Below, one piece after another: positions 1 to 11,791 of a stretch of DNA of 64,000 bases. The notes under the pieces were generated by a model that had not been told where the DNA came from, made no database searches, and saw only the letters and a program-made list of their open reading frames with translations. Position numbers and translations under genes: made by a program. The DNA is taken from NCBI GenBank assembly GCA_011799875.1, contig CM022297.1:542708220-542772219 (forward strand), given 5' to 3'. This DNA is from Thinopyrum elongatum. Its lineage: Eukaryota; Streptophyta; Magnoliopsida; Poales; Poaceae. The stretch's first letter is position 1; each line of letters begins with the position of its first letter.

Positions 1-458
1 GCCCAGAGGGCGGCTCGTGAGAAGTCCGGCTTAAGGTACGGTATCCGGTGGGCCGGCTTGAGAGGAAAGGCATAAGGAATATTTCCCTTACAAGGGAAGC
101 AAGACTAGGATTCCACTTATAGAGTAGTCCTAATAGGTGTAAACCGCCCCTTCATCCTATATAAGAAGGGGTAGTGCACCCCAAGAGGGACAAGTTTTTA
201 CAAGTCTAGATAAACAGACGAATCAATAGCTCTCGAGATTAGAGGTAGCGAAACACCGCCCTTGTAACCGAGATCATCATCATCATCAATATCAATGAAG
301 CAGGACGTAGGCTTTTACCTCCACCGTGAGGGGCCGAACCTGGGTAAAACCTCGTGTCTCTCGTCCCACTCAACCCCTCTCAAGCTACCACTTAGATGCG
401 TTGGCCTCACGACTAAGTCCTTTTTCACGAGGACATCTGCCGTGACAAATCCACGACA
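1..458 (+). mobile_element. 3' part of an LTR (family not assigned), cut by the window edge
   Basis: The stretch reads like the downstream half of a Triticeae LTR. A TATA-like box (CTATATAAGAAGGG, about 167-180) is followed by a transcribed leader with a CAT triplet run near 272-290, and the sequence ends in the LTR-type dinucleotide CA at 458. The next bases (CCTAG, 459-463) belong to an Athila-type LTR that this element interrupted, because the sequence from 459 on aligns with the inside of LTR A near 3205. The left boundary is outside the window, so it cannot be said whether this is a solo LTR or part of a full element. Confidence 0.6.
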
Positions 459-968
459 CCTAGTTCATGTGTTATTTTGTAAGGGGCTGATTTGGATCCA
501 TATGTTTCATGTTATGGTTAGATTTATGTTAATTGTTCTTTTGTAGTTGCAGATGCTTGCGAGAGTGGGGTAACCATAAGAGGGTTGCTTGTTCAAGTAA
601 GAACATCACCCTAGCACTGGTCCACCCACATGTGAAATTATCAAAGTAGCGAACGTGAATCAACTAAACATGATGAACGTGACTAGACAACAATTCTCAT
701 GTGTCCTCGAGAAAGCTTTCCTTATTATAAGAGAACTGTGTCCTTTGCTATATAAAGGATCATGACACCTTGCTGCACCTTGTTAGTATTGCTACTTGTC
801 CCTTGTTACAAATTACCTTGCTACAAAACTACCCATTATCACTACTTTCAATACTTGCATAGAATAATCTGCTGAAAAGGCTTATCATATCCTTCTGATC
901 CTCGTTGGGTTCGACACTCTCAATTATTGAAAGGACTACGATTGATCCCCTATACTTGTGGGTCATCA
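459..968 (+). mobile_element. 3' fragment of an Athila-like LTR
   Basis: This stretch aligns along its whole length with the last ~510 bases of the element A LTRs (about 3205-3722 and 42481-42996). It shares the block around GGGGCTGATTTGGATCC, the 'ccacccaca' block, and the terminal segment ending ...TGTGGGTCATCA. It is clearly more diverged from both A LTRs than they are from each other, so it is an older or sister-family copy. Its upstream part is displaced to the left by the LTR at 1-458. Confidence 0.65.
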
Positions 969-1324
969 GCGGCCAATGGCTAGTGAGGGCGGTGAACGGC
1001 GACGACAATGGCCGATCGGGGCGGGACTGGCGATGAGGACAATCGGCAAAAGACGACCATCGAAGAGTGTTGTGCGGCCGGCGAGATGCAGGGGGAATCC
1101 TTTCCTACGCGCCTATGGGGATGATGAAGAAATCCGACAGTTACGATCCACCAGATCGGATGGCTCTGGGCCGACCGGCATAAATTTGGGCTGGAGCCGG
1201 CGCCTAGCACCTACCTTTTTATATTGGTGTCCAAGTGTTGTATTGCGTGAAATCAAGTCAGTTATGTTGTGCCACTACTTTTGCTTTCCTTGGCGAGCTC
1301 AGAGGTGAAGGATATGGAGGATAA
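969..1324. other. Unassigned GC-rich spacer between TE fragments
   Basis: This is about 356 bp between the Athila-like LTR end and a GGGCATCTCCAACG terminus. It has short overlapping reading frames on both strands but no recognisable domain. A TA-rich stretch near 1218-1226 is not followed by a credible gene. I see no feature I can name. Confidence 0.3.
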
Positions 1325-1853
1325 GGGCATCTCCAACGCTGACCCAAAAACCTCCCACAATTGTCTGAACCGCGCTGTCTGCACCGCGGAAGCCATCCAA
1401 CACTGTCCTGTATCGGTCCGTGGAGCGGTTCGGACGCGATTTCTCCCGCAAACCGGAGAAAAGGTGGGGCAGGTTTGCCGGATTCCAGACCGATCCCAAG
1501 TCCTCTTCTGACCGCCCTGGCCCACCAAAAACCCATCGCCCTCCTTCGCGCGTTCCCGCCTGGCGCCAGATGCCTGCATTCATGCCGTTGTGGAACGGCC
1601 GCTCCCCATTGAAGACCGAAAGCGACCTCTCACTGGCGTCAGCATTGAAGAGGCATGCCGGCCGAGGGCGCCGCCCGCTGCACACCCGGTTGAACATGCC
1701 TGCTCACCGCATTCAAACGCCTCCAGTAAACCCGCGTGAAAGCCGAGAAACCTACTCCGGCCACACGTACGTTTAGGAGCGGGCCGACATGAAACGCAAT
1801 GCCGACCGAGCTCCTTCCGTCCTCCCTCTATTTAAACGAGGCCAGACGCCGAG
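1325..1853 (+). mobile_element. Left part of a PIF/Harbinger-like gene-carrying unit (split by element E)
   Basis: The unit starts with GGGCATCTCCAACG directly after TAA (1322-1324), which would suit the 3-bp TWA target site of PIF/Harbinger elements. Similar termini are seen at 51872. The stretch is GC-rich and promoter-like, with a TATA-type box CTATTTAAACGAGG near 1828-1841. It stops at 1853, where the LTR element E begins. The five bases 1849-1853 (CCGAG) match 49404-49408 (CCGGG) at 4 of 5 positions, and the sequence resumes at 49404. No right terminus was found, so the superfamily call is tentative. Confidence 0.4.
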
Positions 1854-2200
1854 TGTTGGTTATAAATCGGGCATATCTCGTATGAGGGGTCCTAAGCTAG
1901 GCGTCTTGGAATGATGGTAACATGGACACGGGATTTTACCAAGGTTCGGGCTCTCTCGAAGAGATAATACCCTACGTCCTTCTTTCGATTGTATTCATAT
2001 GGGGGGATAGTACAGAGTACATGTATCTATCACGAGATTGTTCTAATGAATATTAGATGATTTAACGACTAGCCTGGCCTCAATTTATATAATACACTGG
2101 AGGCCTAGGGTTTAGGAGAGTCCTCGGCTTGGGCGCCAAGTCTTGTGGAAACCTTCTTGTATACGGCATGGGCTGCCCGAAGTGGCCCATTAGTGAACCG
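1854..2200 (-). repeat. Element E 3' LTR, distal part
   Basis: This aligns with 48984-49328 of the right LTR, including the shared blocks 'cctaagctaggcgtctt' and 'gaatgatggtaacatgg'. It is cut at 2200 by element A, which duplicated AACCG (2196-2200 and 42997-43001). The LTR continues at 43002. Confidence 0.8.
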
Positions 2201-3722
2201 TGATACGTCCATTTTCCATCATGCTTTTAAAATTGATATTTATTGCATTATGGGCTGTTATTACACATTCTAGTACAATACTTATGCCTTTTCTCTCTTA
2301 TTTTACAAGGTTTACATAAAGAAGGAGAATGCCGGCAGCTGGAATTCTGGACTGGAAAAGGAGCAAATCTGAGAGACCTATTCTGCACAACTCCAAAAGT
2401 CTTGAAAATTCACGGAGAATTATTTTGGAATAAATAAAAAATATTGGGGGAAGAAAGCACCTGAGGAGACCCACCAGGCAGCCACAAGGGTGGGGGCGCG
2501 CCCTACCCCCTGGGCACACCTCCTTACCTTGTGGGCCACCTGGCAGGCCCCCGATGCCCATCTTCTGCTATATGGTGTGTTTTGACCTAGAAAAAATCAG
2601 AAGAAAGCTTTCAGGATGAAGCGCCATCGTCTCGAGGCGGAACCTGGGCAGAACCAATCTAGGGCTCCGGCGGAGCTGTTCTGCCGGAGAAACTTCCCTC
2701 CGGGAGGGGGAAATCGAAGCCATCATCATCACCAACGATCCTCTCATCGAGAGGGGATCAATCTCCATCAACATCTTCACCAGCACCATCTCCTCTCAAA
2801 CCCTAGTTCATCTCTTGTATCCGATCTTTGTCTCAAAACCTCAGATTGGTACCTGTGGGTTGCTAGTAGTGTTGATTACTCCTTGTAGTTGATGCTAGTT
2901 GGTTTATTCGGTGGAAGATCATATGTCCAGATCCTTAATGCTATTCAATACCGCTCTGATTATGAACATGAATATGCTTTGTGAGTAGTTACGTTTGTTC
3001 CTGAGGACATGGGAGAAGTCTTGTTATAAGCAATCACGTGAATTTGGTATTCGTTCGATATTTTGATGAGATGTATGTTGTCTTTCCTCTAGTGGTGTTA
3101 TGTGAACGTTGACTACATGACACTTCACCATGATTTGAGCCTAGGGGAAGGCATTGGGAAGTAATAAGTAGATGATGGGTTTCTAGAGTGACAGAAGCTT
3201 AAACCCTAGTTTATGCGTTGCTTTGTAAGGGGCTGATTTGGATCCATATGTTTCATTCTATGGTTAGATTTATCTTAATTCTTCTTTTGTAGTTGCGGAT
3301 GCTTGTGAGAGGGGTTAATCATAAGTGGGAGGCTTGTCCAAATAAGGGCAGCACCCAAGCACTGGTCCACCCACATATCAAATTATCAAAGTAACAAACG
3401 CGAATCATATGACATGATGAAAACTAGCTTGACGGTAATTCCCATGTGTCCTCGGGAGCGGTTTGCTTTATATAAGAGTTTGTCTAGGCTTGTCCTTTTC
3501 TACAAAAAGGATTGGGCCACCTTGCTGCACCTTAGTTAATTTTGTTACTTGTTACCCGTTATGAATTATCTTATCACACAACTATCTGTTACCGATAATT
3601 TCAGTGCTTGTAGAAAATACCTTGCTGAAAACCGCTTGTCATTTCCTTCTGCTCCTCGTTGGGTTTGGCACTCATACTTATCAAAAGGACTACAATAGAT
3701 CCCCTATACTTGTGGATCATCA
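2201..3722 (+). repeat. Element A 5' LTR
   Basis: The LTR begins TGATACGTCC and ends GGATCATCA. It is nearly identical to 41472-42996. A TATA box (TATATAAG, about 3469-3476) lies some 250 bp before the LTR end. Confidence 0.92.
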
Positions 3723-3733
3723 AGACTCTTTTC

Positions 3734-3751
3734 TGGCGCCGTTGCCGGGGA
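3734..3751 (+). other. Primer binding site of element A
   Basis: TGGCGCCGTTGCCGGGGA lies 11 bases after the 5' LTR. It is the form typical of grass Athila elements, primed by tRNA-Asp. Confidence 0.8.
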
Positions 3752-3828
3752 GTGAAGCGCCTTTGGTAAGTGGAATTTGGTAAGAAAACATTTATATAGT
3801 GTGCTGAAATTTACTGTCACTTGTCACT

Positions 3829-4744
3829 ATGGAAAATAATCCTTTGAGGGGCTTGTTCGGGGTATCTTCAACTCGACCGGAAGAGCAAAGAGTTGCTCCT
3901 CAACCTACTACACCTACTGAAGCTTGCAGGTTTGCCCGAGGATGATGTCAAGAAGAAGGTCTTCCCTTTATCTTTGAAGGGAAAGGCATTGACATGGTAT
4001 AGGCTATGTGATGATATTGGATCATGGAACTACAACCGATTGAAATTGGAATTTCATCAGAAGTTTTATCCTATGCATCTGGTTCATCGTGATCAGAATT
4101 ATATTTATAATTTTTGGCCTCGTGAAGGAGAAAGTATCGTTCAACCTTGGGGGAGGCTTAAGTCAATGTTATATTCAAGCCCCAATCATGAGCTCTCAAG
4201 AGAAATTATTATTCAGAATTTTTATGCTCGGCTTTCTCGTAATGATCAATCCATGCTCGATACTTCTTGTACTGGTTCTTTTGTGAAGAAGACTATTGAA
4301 TTCCAATGGGAGTTATTGGAAAGAATTAAATGCAACTCTGAAGATTGGGAACTCGACGAAGGTAAGGACTAATGTATAAACCTCAAGTTTGATTGTGTTA
4401 AATCTTTCATGGATACCGATGCTTTTCGTGATTTTAGCACTAAATATGGACTTGACTCTGAGATACTAGCTTCCTTTTGTGAATCATTTGCTACTCATGT
4501 TGATCTCCCTAAGGAGAAGTGGTTTAAATATCATCCTCCCACTCAAGTTAAAATAGTAGAACATATTAAAGTTGAAAAAGAAACTATTACTTATAATGTT
4601 GATCCTATTGTTCCTACTACTTATATTGAGAAACCACCTTTTCCTGTTAGAATAAAGGATCACGCTAAAGCTTCAACTGTGGTTCGTAAGAGTAATATTA
4701 GAACACCTACACCCCCTGAACAAATTAAAGTTGAACCTAGCTAG
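3829..4744 (+). pseudogene. gag of element A (broken)
   Basis: The ATG at 3829 opens a short frame that stops after about 35 codons. The capsid-type retrotransposon gag region then continues in another frame (3893-4372) with the pattern KGKALTWYRL...FHQKFYP...GESI, which is characteristic of plant Athila gag. After a TAA at 4370-4372 a second piece (4409-4744) continues the C-terminal part. Compared with the usual Athila gag the N-terminal third seems to be missing. Element A therefore cannot make its own particle protein. The product would have formed cytoplasmic virus-like particles. Confidence 0.8.
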
Positions 4745-7656
4745 TATTGCTATGGTTAAAGATCTCTTGGTCGATAATATTGATGAGCATGTTATTTATT
4801 TCTGTGGTGAAGCTGCTAGAATTGCTAAACCTGATATTATTGTTATCATGGTTTATGTGATGTGGGTGCTAGTGTGAGTGCAATTCCTTATACCTTATAT
4901 CAAGAAATTATGTATGATATTGCACCTGTTGAGATAGAAGATATTGATGTTATAATTAAACTTGCCAATAGAGATACTATATCACCAATTGGGATTGTTA
5001 GAGATGTTGAAGTCTTGTGTGGGAAAATAGAATACCCAACTGATTTTCTTGTTCTTGGTTCCCCACAAGATGATTTTTGTCCCATTATATTTGGTAGACC
5101 TTTCTTGAATACTGTTAATGCTAGGATAGACTGTGCTAAAGAAATTGTTACTGTAAGCTTTGGGGATGTGTCTCATTATTTTAATTTCTCTAAATTTCGT
5201 AGACAACCCCATGATAAAGAATTGCCTACTAAGGATGAAATCATTGGTCTTGCTTCTATTGCTGTGCCTCCTACAGATCCTTTAGAGCAATATTTGCTAG
5301 ATCATGAAAATGATATGTTTATGAATGAAAGAAAGGAGTTAGATGAAATATTCTTTAACCAAATGCCTGTTTTGAAACACAATTTGCCTGTTGAAATCCT
5401 TGGACATCCTCCTCTGCCCAAGGGTGATCCTGTGTTTGAGCTTAAACAATTACCTAATACTTTGAAATATGCTTATCTTGATGAAAAGAAGATATATTCT
5501 GTTATTATTAGTGCTAACCTTTCAGAGCATGAAGAAAAGAAATTATTGAAAACTCTGAGGAAGCACCATGCTGCTATTGTATATACTCTTGATGATCTTA
5601 AGGGCATTAATCCCACTCTATGTCAGCACAAAATTAATATGGAGCCTGATGCTAAACAAGTTGTTGATCACCAACGACGGTTAAATCCCAAGATGAAGGA
5701 AGTGCTAAGAAATGAAATACTAAAACTTCTGGAGGCAGGTATAATTTATCCTATTGCTGATAGTAGATGGGTAAGTCCTATTCATTGTGTCCCTAAGAAA
5801 GGATGTATTACTGTTGTTCCTAATGATAAGAATGAATTGATTCCACAAAGAATTGTTACAGGTTATAGAATGGTAATTGATTTTTGCAAATTGAAAAAAG
5901 CTACTAGAAAAGATTATTACCCTCTACCTTTTATTTATCAAATGCTAGAAAGATTATCCAGACATACACATTTTTGCTTTCTAGATGGTTATTCTGGTTT
6001 TCTCAAATACCTGTGTAAAAAGAGGACCAAGAAAAGACCAAATTTACTTGCCCTTTCGGTACCTTTGCTTATAGACGTATGCCTTTTGGTTTATGCAATG
6101 CACCTGCTACCTTGCAAAGATGTATGCCTGCTATATTCTCGGACTTTTGTGAAAAGATTGTTGAGGTTTTCATGGATGATTTCTCCGTTTACGGAACTTC
6201 TTTTGATGATTGCTTAAGCAACCTAGATCGAGTTTTGCAGAGATGTGAAGAAACTAATCTTGTCTTGAATTGGGAGAAGTGCCACTTTATGGTTAATGAA
6301 GGTATTGTCTTGGGGCATAAAATTTCTGAAAGAGGTATTGAAGTTGATAAAGCTAAAGTTGATGCTATTGAAAAGATGCCGTGTCCTAAAGATATCAAAG
6401 GTATAAGAAGTTTCCTTGGTCATGCTGGCTTCTATAGGAGGTTTATTAAAGACTTCTCTAAAATTTCTAGGCCTCTCACTAATCTCTTGCAAAAAGATGT
6501 TCCTTTTGTTTTTTATGATGATTGTGTAGAAGCATTTGAAATACTTAAGAAATCCTTGATTACTGCACCTACTATTCAACCCCCTGATTGGAATCTACCC
6601 TTTGAAATTATGTGTGATGCCAGTGATTATGCTGTTGGTGCTGTTCTAGGACAAAGAGTTGATAAAAAATTGAATGTTATTCATTATGCGAATAAAAGAC
6701 TAGACAGTGCCCAGAGAAATTATGCTATTACTGAAAAAGAATTTTTAGCAGTTGTTTTTGCTTGTGATAAGTTCAGATCTTATATTGTTGATTCCAAAGT
6801 AACTGTTCACACTGATCATGCTGCTATTAAATATCTTATGAAAAAGAAAGATGCTAAACCTAGACTTATTAGATGGGTTCTCTTAGTGCAAGAATTTGAT
6901 TTGCATATTATTGATAGAAAGGGAGCTGAGAACCCCGTTGCAGACAACTTGTCTAGGTTAGAAAATGTTCTTGATGACCCACTACCTATTGATGACAGCT
7001 CTCTTGATGAACAATTAGCTATCATAAATGCTTCTCATAATACTCCATGGTATGCTGATTATGCTAATTATATTGTTGCTAAATTTATACCACCTAGTTT
7101 CACATACTAGCAAAAGAAAAAGTTTTTCTATGATTTAAGACATTACTTTTGGGATGACCCATGCCTTTGTAAATAAGGAGTAGATGGTGTTATTAGACGT
7201 TGTGTACCTGAGCATGAACAGGAACATATCCTATGCAAGTGCCACTCTGAAGCTTATGGAGGACACCATGCTGGAGGTAGAACTGCACACAAGGTATTGC
7301 AATCCAGTTTTTATTGGCCTACTCTCCTCAAGGATGCTCGTAAGTTTGTCTTGTCTTGTGATGAATGCCAGAGAATTGGCAATATTAGTAGACGTCAGGA
7401 AATGCCTATGAATTATTCACTTGTTATTGAACCATTTGATGTCTGGGGCTTTGATTATATGGGACATTTTCCTTCCTCTAATGGGTATACACATATTTTA
7501 GTTGCTGTTGATTACGTTACTAAGTGGGTAGAAGCTATTCCAACTACTAGTGCTGATCACAACACTTTTATTAAGATGCTTAAAGAAGTTATTTTTCTGA
7601 GGTTTGGAGTCCCTAGATATTTAATGAGTGATGGTGGTTCACATTTTATTCATGGT
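4745..7656 (+). pseudogene. pol of element A, first part: protease, RT, RNase H, integrase N-terminal half (broken)
   Basis: Protease starts around 4855, with a DVGAS active-site segment and, further on, IIFGRPFLN. RT begins with the LLEAGIIYPIADSRWVSP segment and shows HFCFLDGYSG. A frameshift near 6005-6080 separates this from the second RT half with [11 protein letters not shown] and the catalytic FMDD (about 6169-6180). RNase H follows ([33 protein letters not shown]). A TAG at 7108-7110 and further frame changes precede the integrase zinc-binding region (HH...CDEC, about 7265-7370) and the core with its first two catalytic Asp positions (WGFDYMG; LMSDGG). The gene is cut at 7656 by element B and resumes at 38535. 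Confidence 0.88.
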
Positions 7657-9335
7657 TGTAACACCCTGGATTTTGCCCATTTTCTTTTCCTTTTGATTTT
7701 GGTCCGGATTCACTTTTCTGTGGCTTAGTAGTCCTGCAACCTAGAGGGATCAGTCTTCATTCTTCTTCCCGAGTGGCTTGCCAACCTCAAAACCATCCCA
7801 TGACCATGTCATTTCCATCTTGGACCAATCCCAATATTCTTTTCCTTCGGAATATTCCTTTTTCTATTAAAGGAATAACCATCTTTGCTCTGGGTTGTGA
7901 AGCAACCCACATCTCCATCATTCCAAAACAAAAATCCCAAATAATTCTCATAAATTTTTTGGGACATATCTTGCACAAATATGTCAAAACCCTTCCTTGC
8001 CATGTTCAAAAATATTTCACAAATATTTCTTTTCTGATTCTGCCCTAGCTGCCAAGTTGAGAAGCAAGTACTCTTTATATTTGCTTGCTTGGTCTCAAAC
8101 TTTTTGTGCACTCTTTCCTATCCATATCCTTGCCACATGCCAAAGTTCAACTTCATTTGGATATTAAATCTCCCTTGGCTAATTTCCAAAGTTTCTGGTC
8201 AACTGGAAGCTTTGTGAAGCAAGTGCAAGCTAGGAGTATCCAAATGAGTTGAAATTTTGCAAGCATATTCATATTCTAAAATAATGACTCTCCACCAAGT
8301 TTCAACCCTATCCAATCATCTATGTGAGCACAGCCTCAAATCTTGGTTTCTGGTCAGATTTTCACATTGTGAAGCAACTATATTTTATATTGCTTCATAA
8401 TTGCTGAAAATTTACCAGAGCATTATCCTACCCATATAACCTATCTCCACAAAATTTGGGCTCATTTTATCTTCCCAATAATTCCCTAGAATTATTCAAG
8501 ATTCTGGTCAGAGAGGATAGGTGTGAAGGAAGTACCATTTTGGCTTGTCCAAATGGCCTGAATATTTTATGGCATTCTCATATGACCAAATCATCATCCT
8601 ATGCCAAATTTCAGCCCAATTGGCTATTCCATGTGAGTGCTCCATCTTGATCAAGCTTCTGGACCAGATTGGTCAGTTGCAAAGCAACTACATTAACCCT
8701 TGGTCCATTTCCCTCCAAATTTCACAGGATTGTAGTCCTTCCTACCCTAGACCTCCCAGACATCTCATGTTGACCTTATCACCTTCCTGTTCATCATAGA
8801 GGAGTGGTCAAGTTTGCTACAGCAAACTTCAGATGAACACTCCCATCTAAACTTAGCTCCTATCATCGATCCATCACCTCCCAGAGACTGTGCCTTGGAA
8901 GGACAACACTCTGGACATGACTTGGCACGCCAGAATGCACAGAGTGCGCCAGTGCACGCGGTGACCACGTGTTTGGCATGCCTGCCAGCGCGCTCTGGTG
9001 ATTAAATTGCTCGGTTTCATCTGTTCCCTCGCTCCCTCGCCACCTCTTCATGTCCAGAGGCTTCGTTTCGTCGTCGCCCATCTCCTGGAAGCCTCTCCCC
9101 TTCCAGTTTCTTCTCCGACGCACCGCGACGAGCTCCGCCACAGTTCGGCCCGTGACCGTCGTTGTCGCTTTCCTCTGCCCCCTCCTCCTCGAGCCCTCCC
9201 GAAGCTCCTACGAGCCCCTCTGCTCCTCCGCGAAGCTCCCCGAAGCCAGAAACCGACACCCACGTCGCGCCGCAGCTCCAGTGTCTGGCTAAGCTCATCG
9301 CCGTGGCCGTCCTTATCGCCTCGCTTCAGCTCGGC

Positions 9336-9345
9336 TATAAATAGG
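9336..9345 (+). promoter_or_regulatory. TATA box of the element B 5' LTR
   Basis: TATAAATAGG is preceded by a GC-rich segment and is exactly conserved at 36076-36085 in the 3' LTR. It is the best candidate for the U3/R promoter of element B. Confidence 0.65.
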
Positions 9346-11686
9346 CCGCCCGAGCCCCTCCCGAGCTCTCATCAGCGCCCTCACCTCGCTCCCCAACCCC
9401 TCCCCAACCTCTCCAACGAGCTCCAGGAGCACTCCTCGCCGCCCATGGCCGCCATGGCCGCCGGCCTCCTCGCCTAAATTCACTCAATGCCGAGCTCCTC
9501 CCCTCTCCCCTCCACCACCATCAACTTTCCCACTCTCCGGCGATCATCTTCCACCCCTCGCCCTCGCCGGAGTGCCCCGTGGCCGCGCGCCCCTAGTCCG
9601 GCCGCCGCCTCCCTGCCTCTCTATTGCCGCGGGAGCTCCGTCACCCTGGCCCTCCCCGGTGCTGCTGCTACGTCAGGTGGACGCGGTCCACCGCCACGAG
9701 GCCGCCGGTGCCCTCGCCCTGGCCGGAGGAGGCCAGAGTCGCCGGAGCTGGCGCCGACAGCGCCACGGCCCTGCCTCCTCTGATATTCAGCGCGAGGAAG
9801 AAGGAGCAGGCGCGAGGAGAGAGAGAGGGACCCGATAGGTGGGCCCTGACCCCACCTGTCAGCGAGAGGAGGCGGGCCAGCTGGATTAAGTGGACACGCA
9901 TTTGTCTGAATGCGCTTTCAGAACGTTGAAAGCGTATTTCCTTCTACTGCGGCTAAATTTACGTTTCCTTTTTCAGAAAACGTACTCTGCCCGAAGGCGC
10001 TTTCAGTTCAGCCCCCAGGGACCTATCTGTGAATACTAGTTTTACAGATTGGCCCTTGAACTTCATATGACAATAACTTTTTGCTCGGACCTCCGATTCA
10101 GGTGAAACCAAAGCCCACTTCTTCGTCTCGGCGAGCCCGTTCTGTTGGTATCATTTTCACTATGTGGTCCCACAGTGGAAATGACCATTTTGCCCTTGCC
10201 CGTAAACAGCCCCCTCCGAGAGAGAACTGTTTCCGGCAATCACTTCCGCGGACTCTCCACACTCCTTTCTGATGGTCCCTTCATCTCCAGACAAGCCACA
10301 ACTCTCATCTGCATAATTGCATTGCAATATCATAGTCACACTAATTACTTTAATAGCAAGTATGAAGTATTTGTGAAATGAATTGGATTATGCTATGTTG
10401 GAGTTAATTCTTGGATAGGTGACTACCATGTTGAATACCGGATTGTTAATGACTAGTAGTTTACCCACTCGTTGATACTATAATGTTGAGATCACTGTCT
10501 ATGATTATTTTGGATTTCATCCGGCAGTTCGTGGAGATGAGTTAGTAGCAGTGGCTTAAGCATGCTGGTTATCAGAGTGTCAGCCATGGCAGAGATTGTT
10601 CGGAGATTAAATACTCCATGGTTGATCATGAGTCACCTGTCCGGACTTATCCGTGCAGCCACATTTGCCGGTATGGGACGGCCTTGACTTGGCCTGATCG
10701 CGTGCTGTTTCACCGGTACCGCCCGACAGGGAAGGTTATGCGTGCCTGCTACCCTGGCCCGGTAGGCGGCGATAACCTTGTGAGCCCAGTTGAGTTATAT
10801 GGTACCAGGTCCCCGTTTGGGACAGTTTGTTGGCCACGACGGTGGCAGGTGTCACGGGGTGACACAGGGGCCACCCAAGGCAGGACTCCAGGGAGGATGA
10901 TTGTCGGTGGTACGATGGGAGAGTCACGGGTCAGGCGGGTTTCATTGGAGCAACGCTGGTCCACCCGAATGGGATCACGAGGTCAGGTGCTCCATGGTGT
11001 GGGTAAAGTGCGCAACCTCTGCAGATTGTAAAATCTATTCAAATAGCTGCGTCCACGGTATTGGACAGTCCGTCCAGACCTCACTAGGTGACCAACCATA
11101 GTAGAGATGATGATGGAAGAACTTGTCGTAAGATGAGAAGTACTCGGTGGATCGTGAGTATTCTGAGGGTTGTGAGGCAACCCGGAAGAGAGTAAGTTTG
11201 TCAGACTTGTCGTGCAGACGGAATCAGGTATATGATAAGTCAGCCATGGGATGGCAATGGGATGAGTGGTCAGATGACCACATGATTGGTATTGAATTTG
11301 GCACAGGTTTGGATTGGATCCGGAGATTATTCGGAGTATAGATTAAACTACTTAATATGCTTCACCTTACTGCATCTACCTTGCTATGATGTTGTCTTGC
11401 TTTAATGCTGATGTTTACTGTGAGCTTGCGAGTACATTCAAAGTACTCACCTGGTGTGTCATGCCAGTTTGTAGGTCATGCCATGATTGCTTGCTTGACG
11501 AGGATCCCGAGTTTGCGATCTAGGACACGCGTTCTAGCCAGAGTCCCTGCGGAGTGGAGTCCATCACCGTCGTCGTTGTTCCGCTGCCGAAAAAGCTGCT
11601 CCACTGTTAGCATAGAGCTACCTCGGGCAGGCGTAGTGTCACCGTGCCGATGTAATCCATATACCCATTGTAACCATATCCATTCT

Positions 11687-11757
11687 AATAAAGAACTGAT
11701 TTGTTCTATGCCAACGGTGCCGTATTCCAGATGACTTGTCCCTGGGCTGGAATACGG
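11687..11757 (+). terminator. AATAAA signal followed by a perfect 11-bp hairpin in the B LTR
   Basis: AATAAA at 11687-11692 is followed by an inverted repeat, CCGTATTCCAG (11720-11730) and CTGGAATACGG (11747-11757), with a 16-base loop. The same arrangement occurs at 38425-38495, with the stem fully conserved and the loop changed. It may help 3'-end formation or stabilise the RNA end; this is inference. Confidence 0.5.
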
Positions 11758-11791
11758 GGCGTTCCGGTCTTCTCTGAGCCGGGGTGCCATA

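Larger units (their letters stand above)
7657..11791 (+). repeat. Element B 5' LTR (4.1 kb)
   Basis: It is nearly collinear and highly similar to 34401-38529. It contains a CpG-rich promoter-like block (about 9000-9800) with TATAAATAGG at 9336-9345 and an AATAAA signal near 11687. It ends GCCATA where the 3' LTR ends GCCACA, so the canonical terminal CA has mutated to TA. Many short open frames in the GC-rich part are present in both LTRs, but none resembles a protein I know. Confidence 0.9.

Noticed and set aside
8998..9838. Overlapping GC-rich ORFs starting near ATGGCCGCC
   Set aside because: They are in the B LTR promoter and leader region. They are duplicated in the 3' LTR at 35738-36780 with frame differences, and show no known protein.
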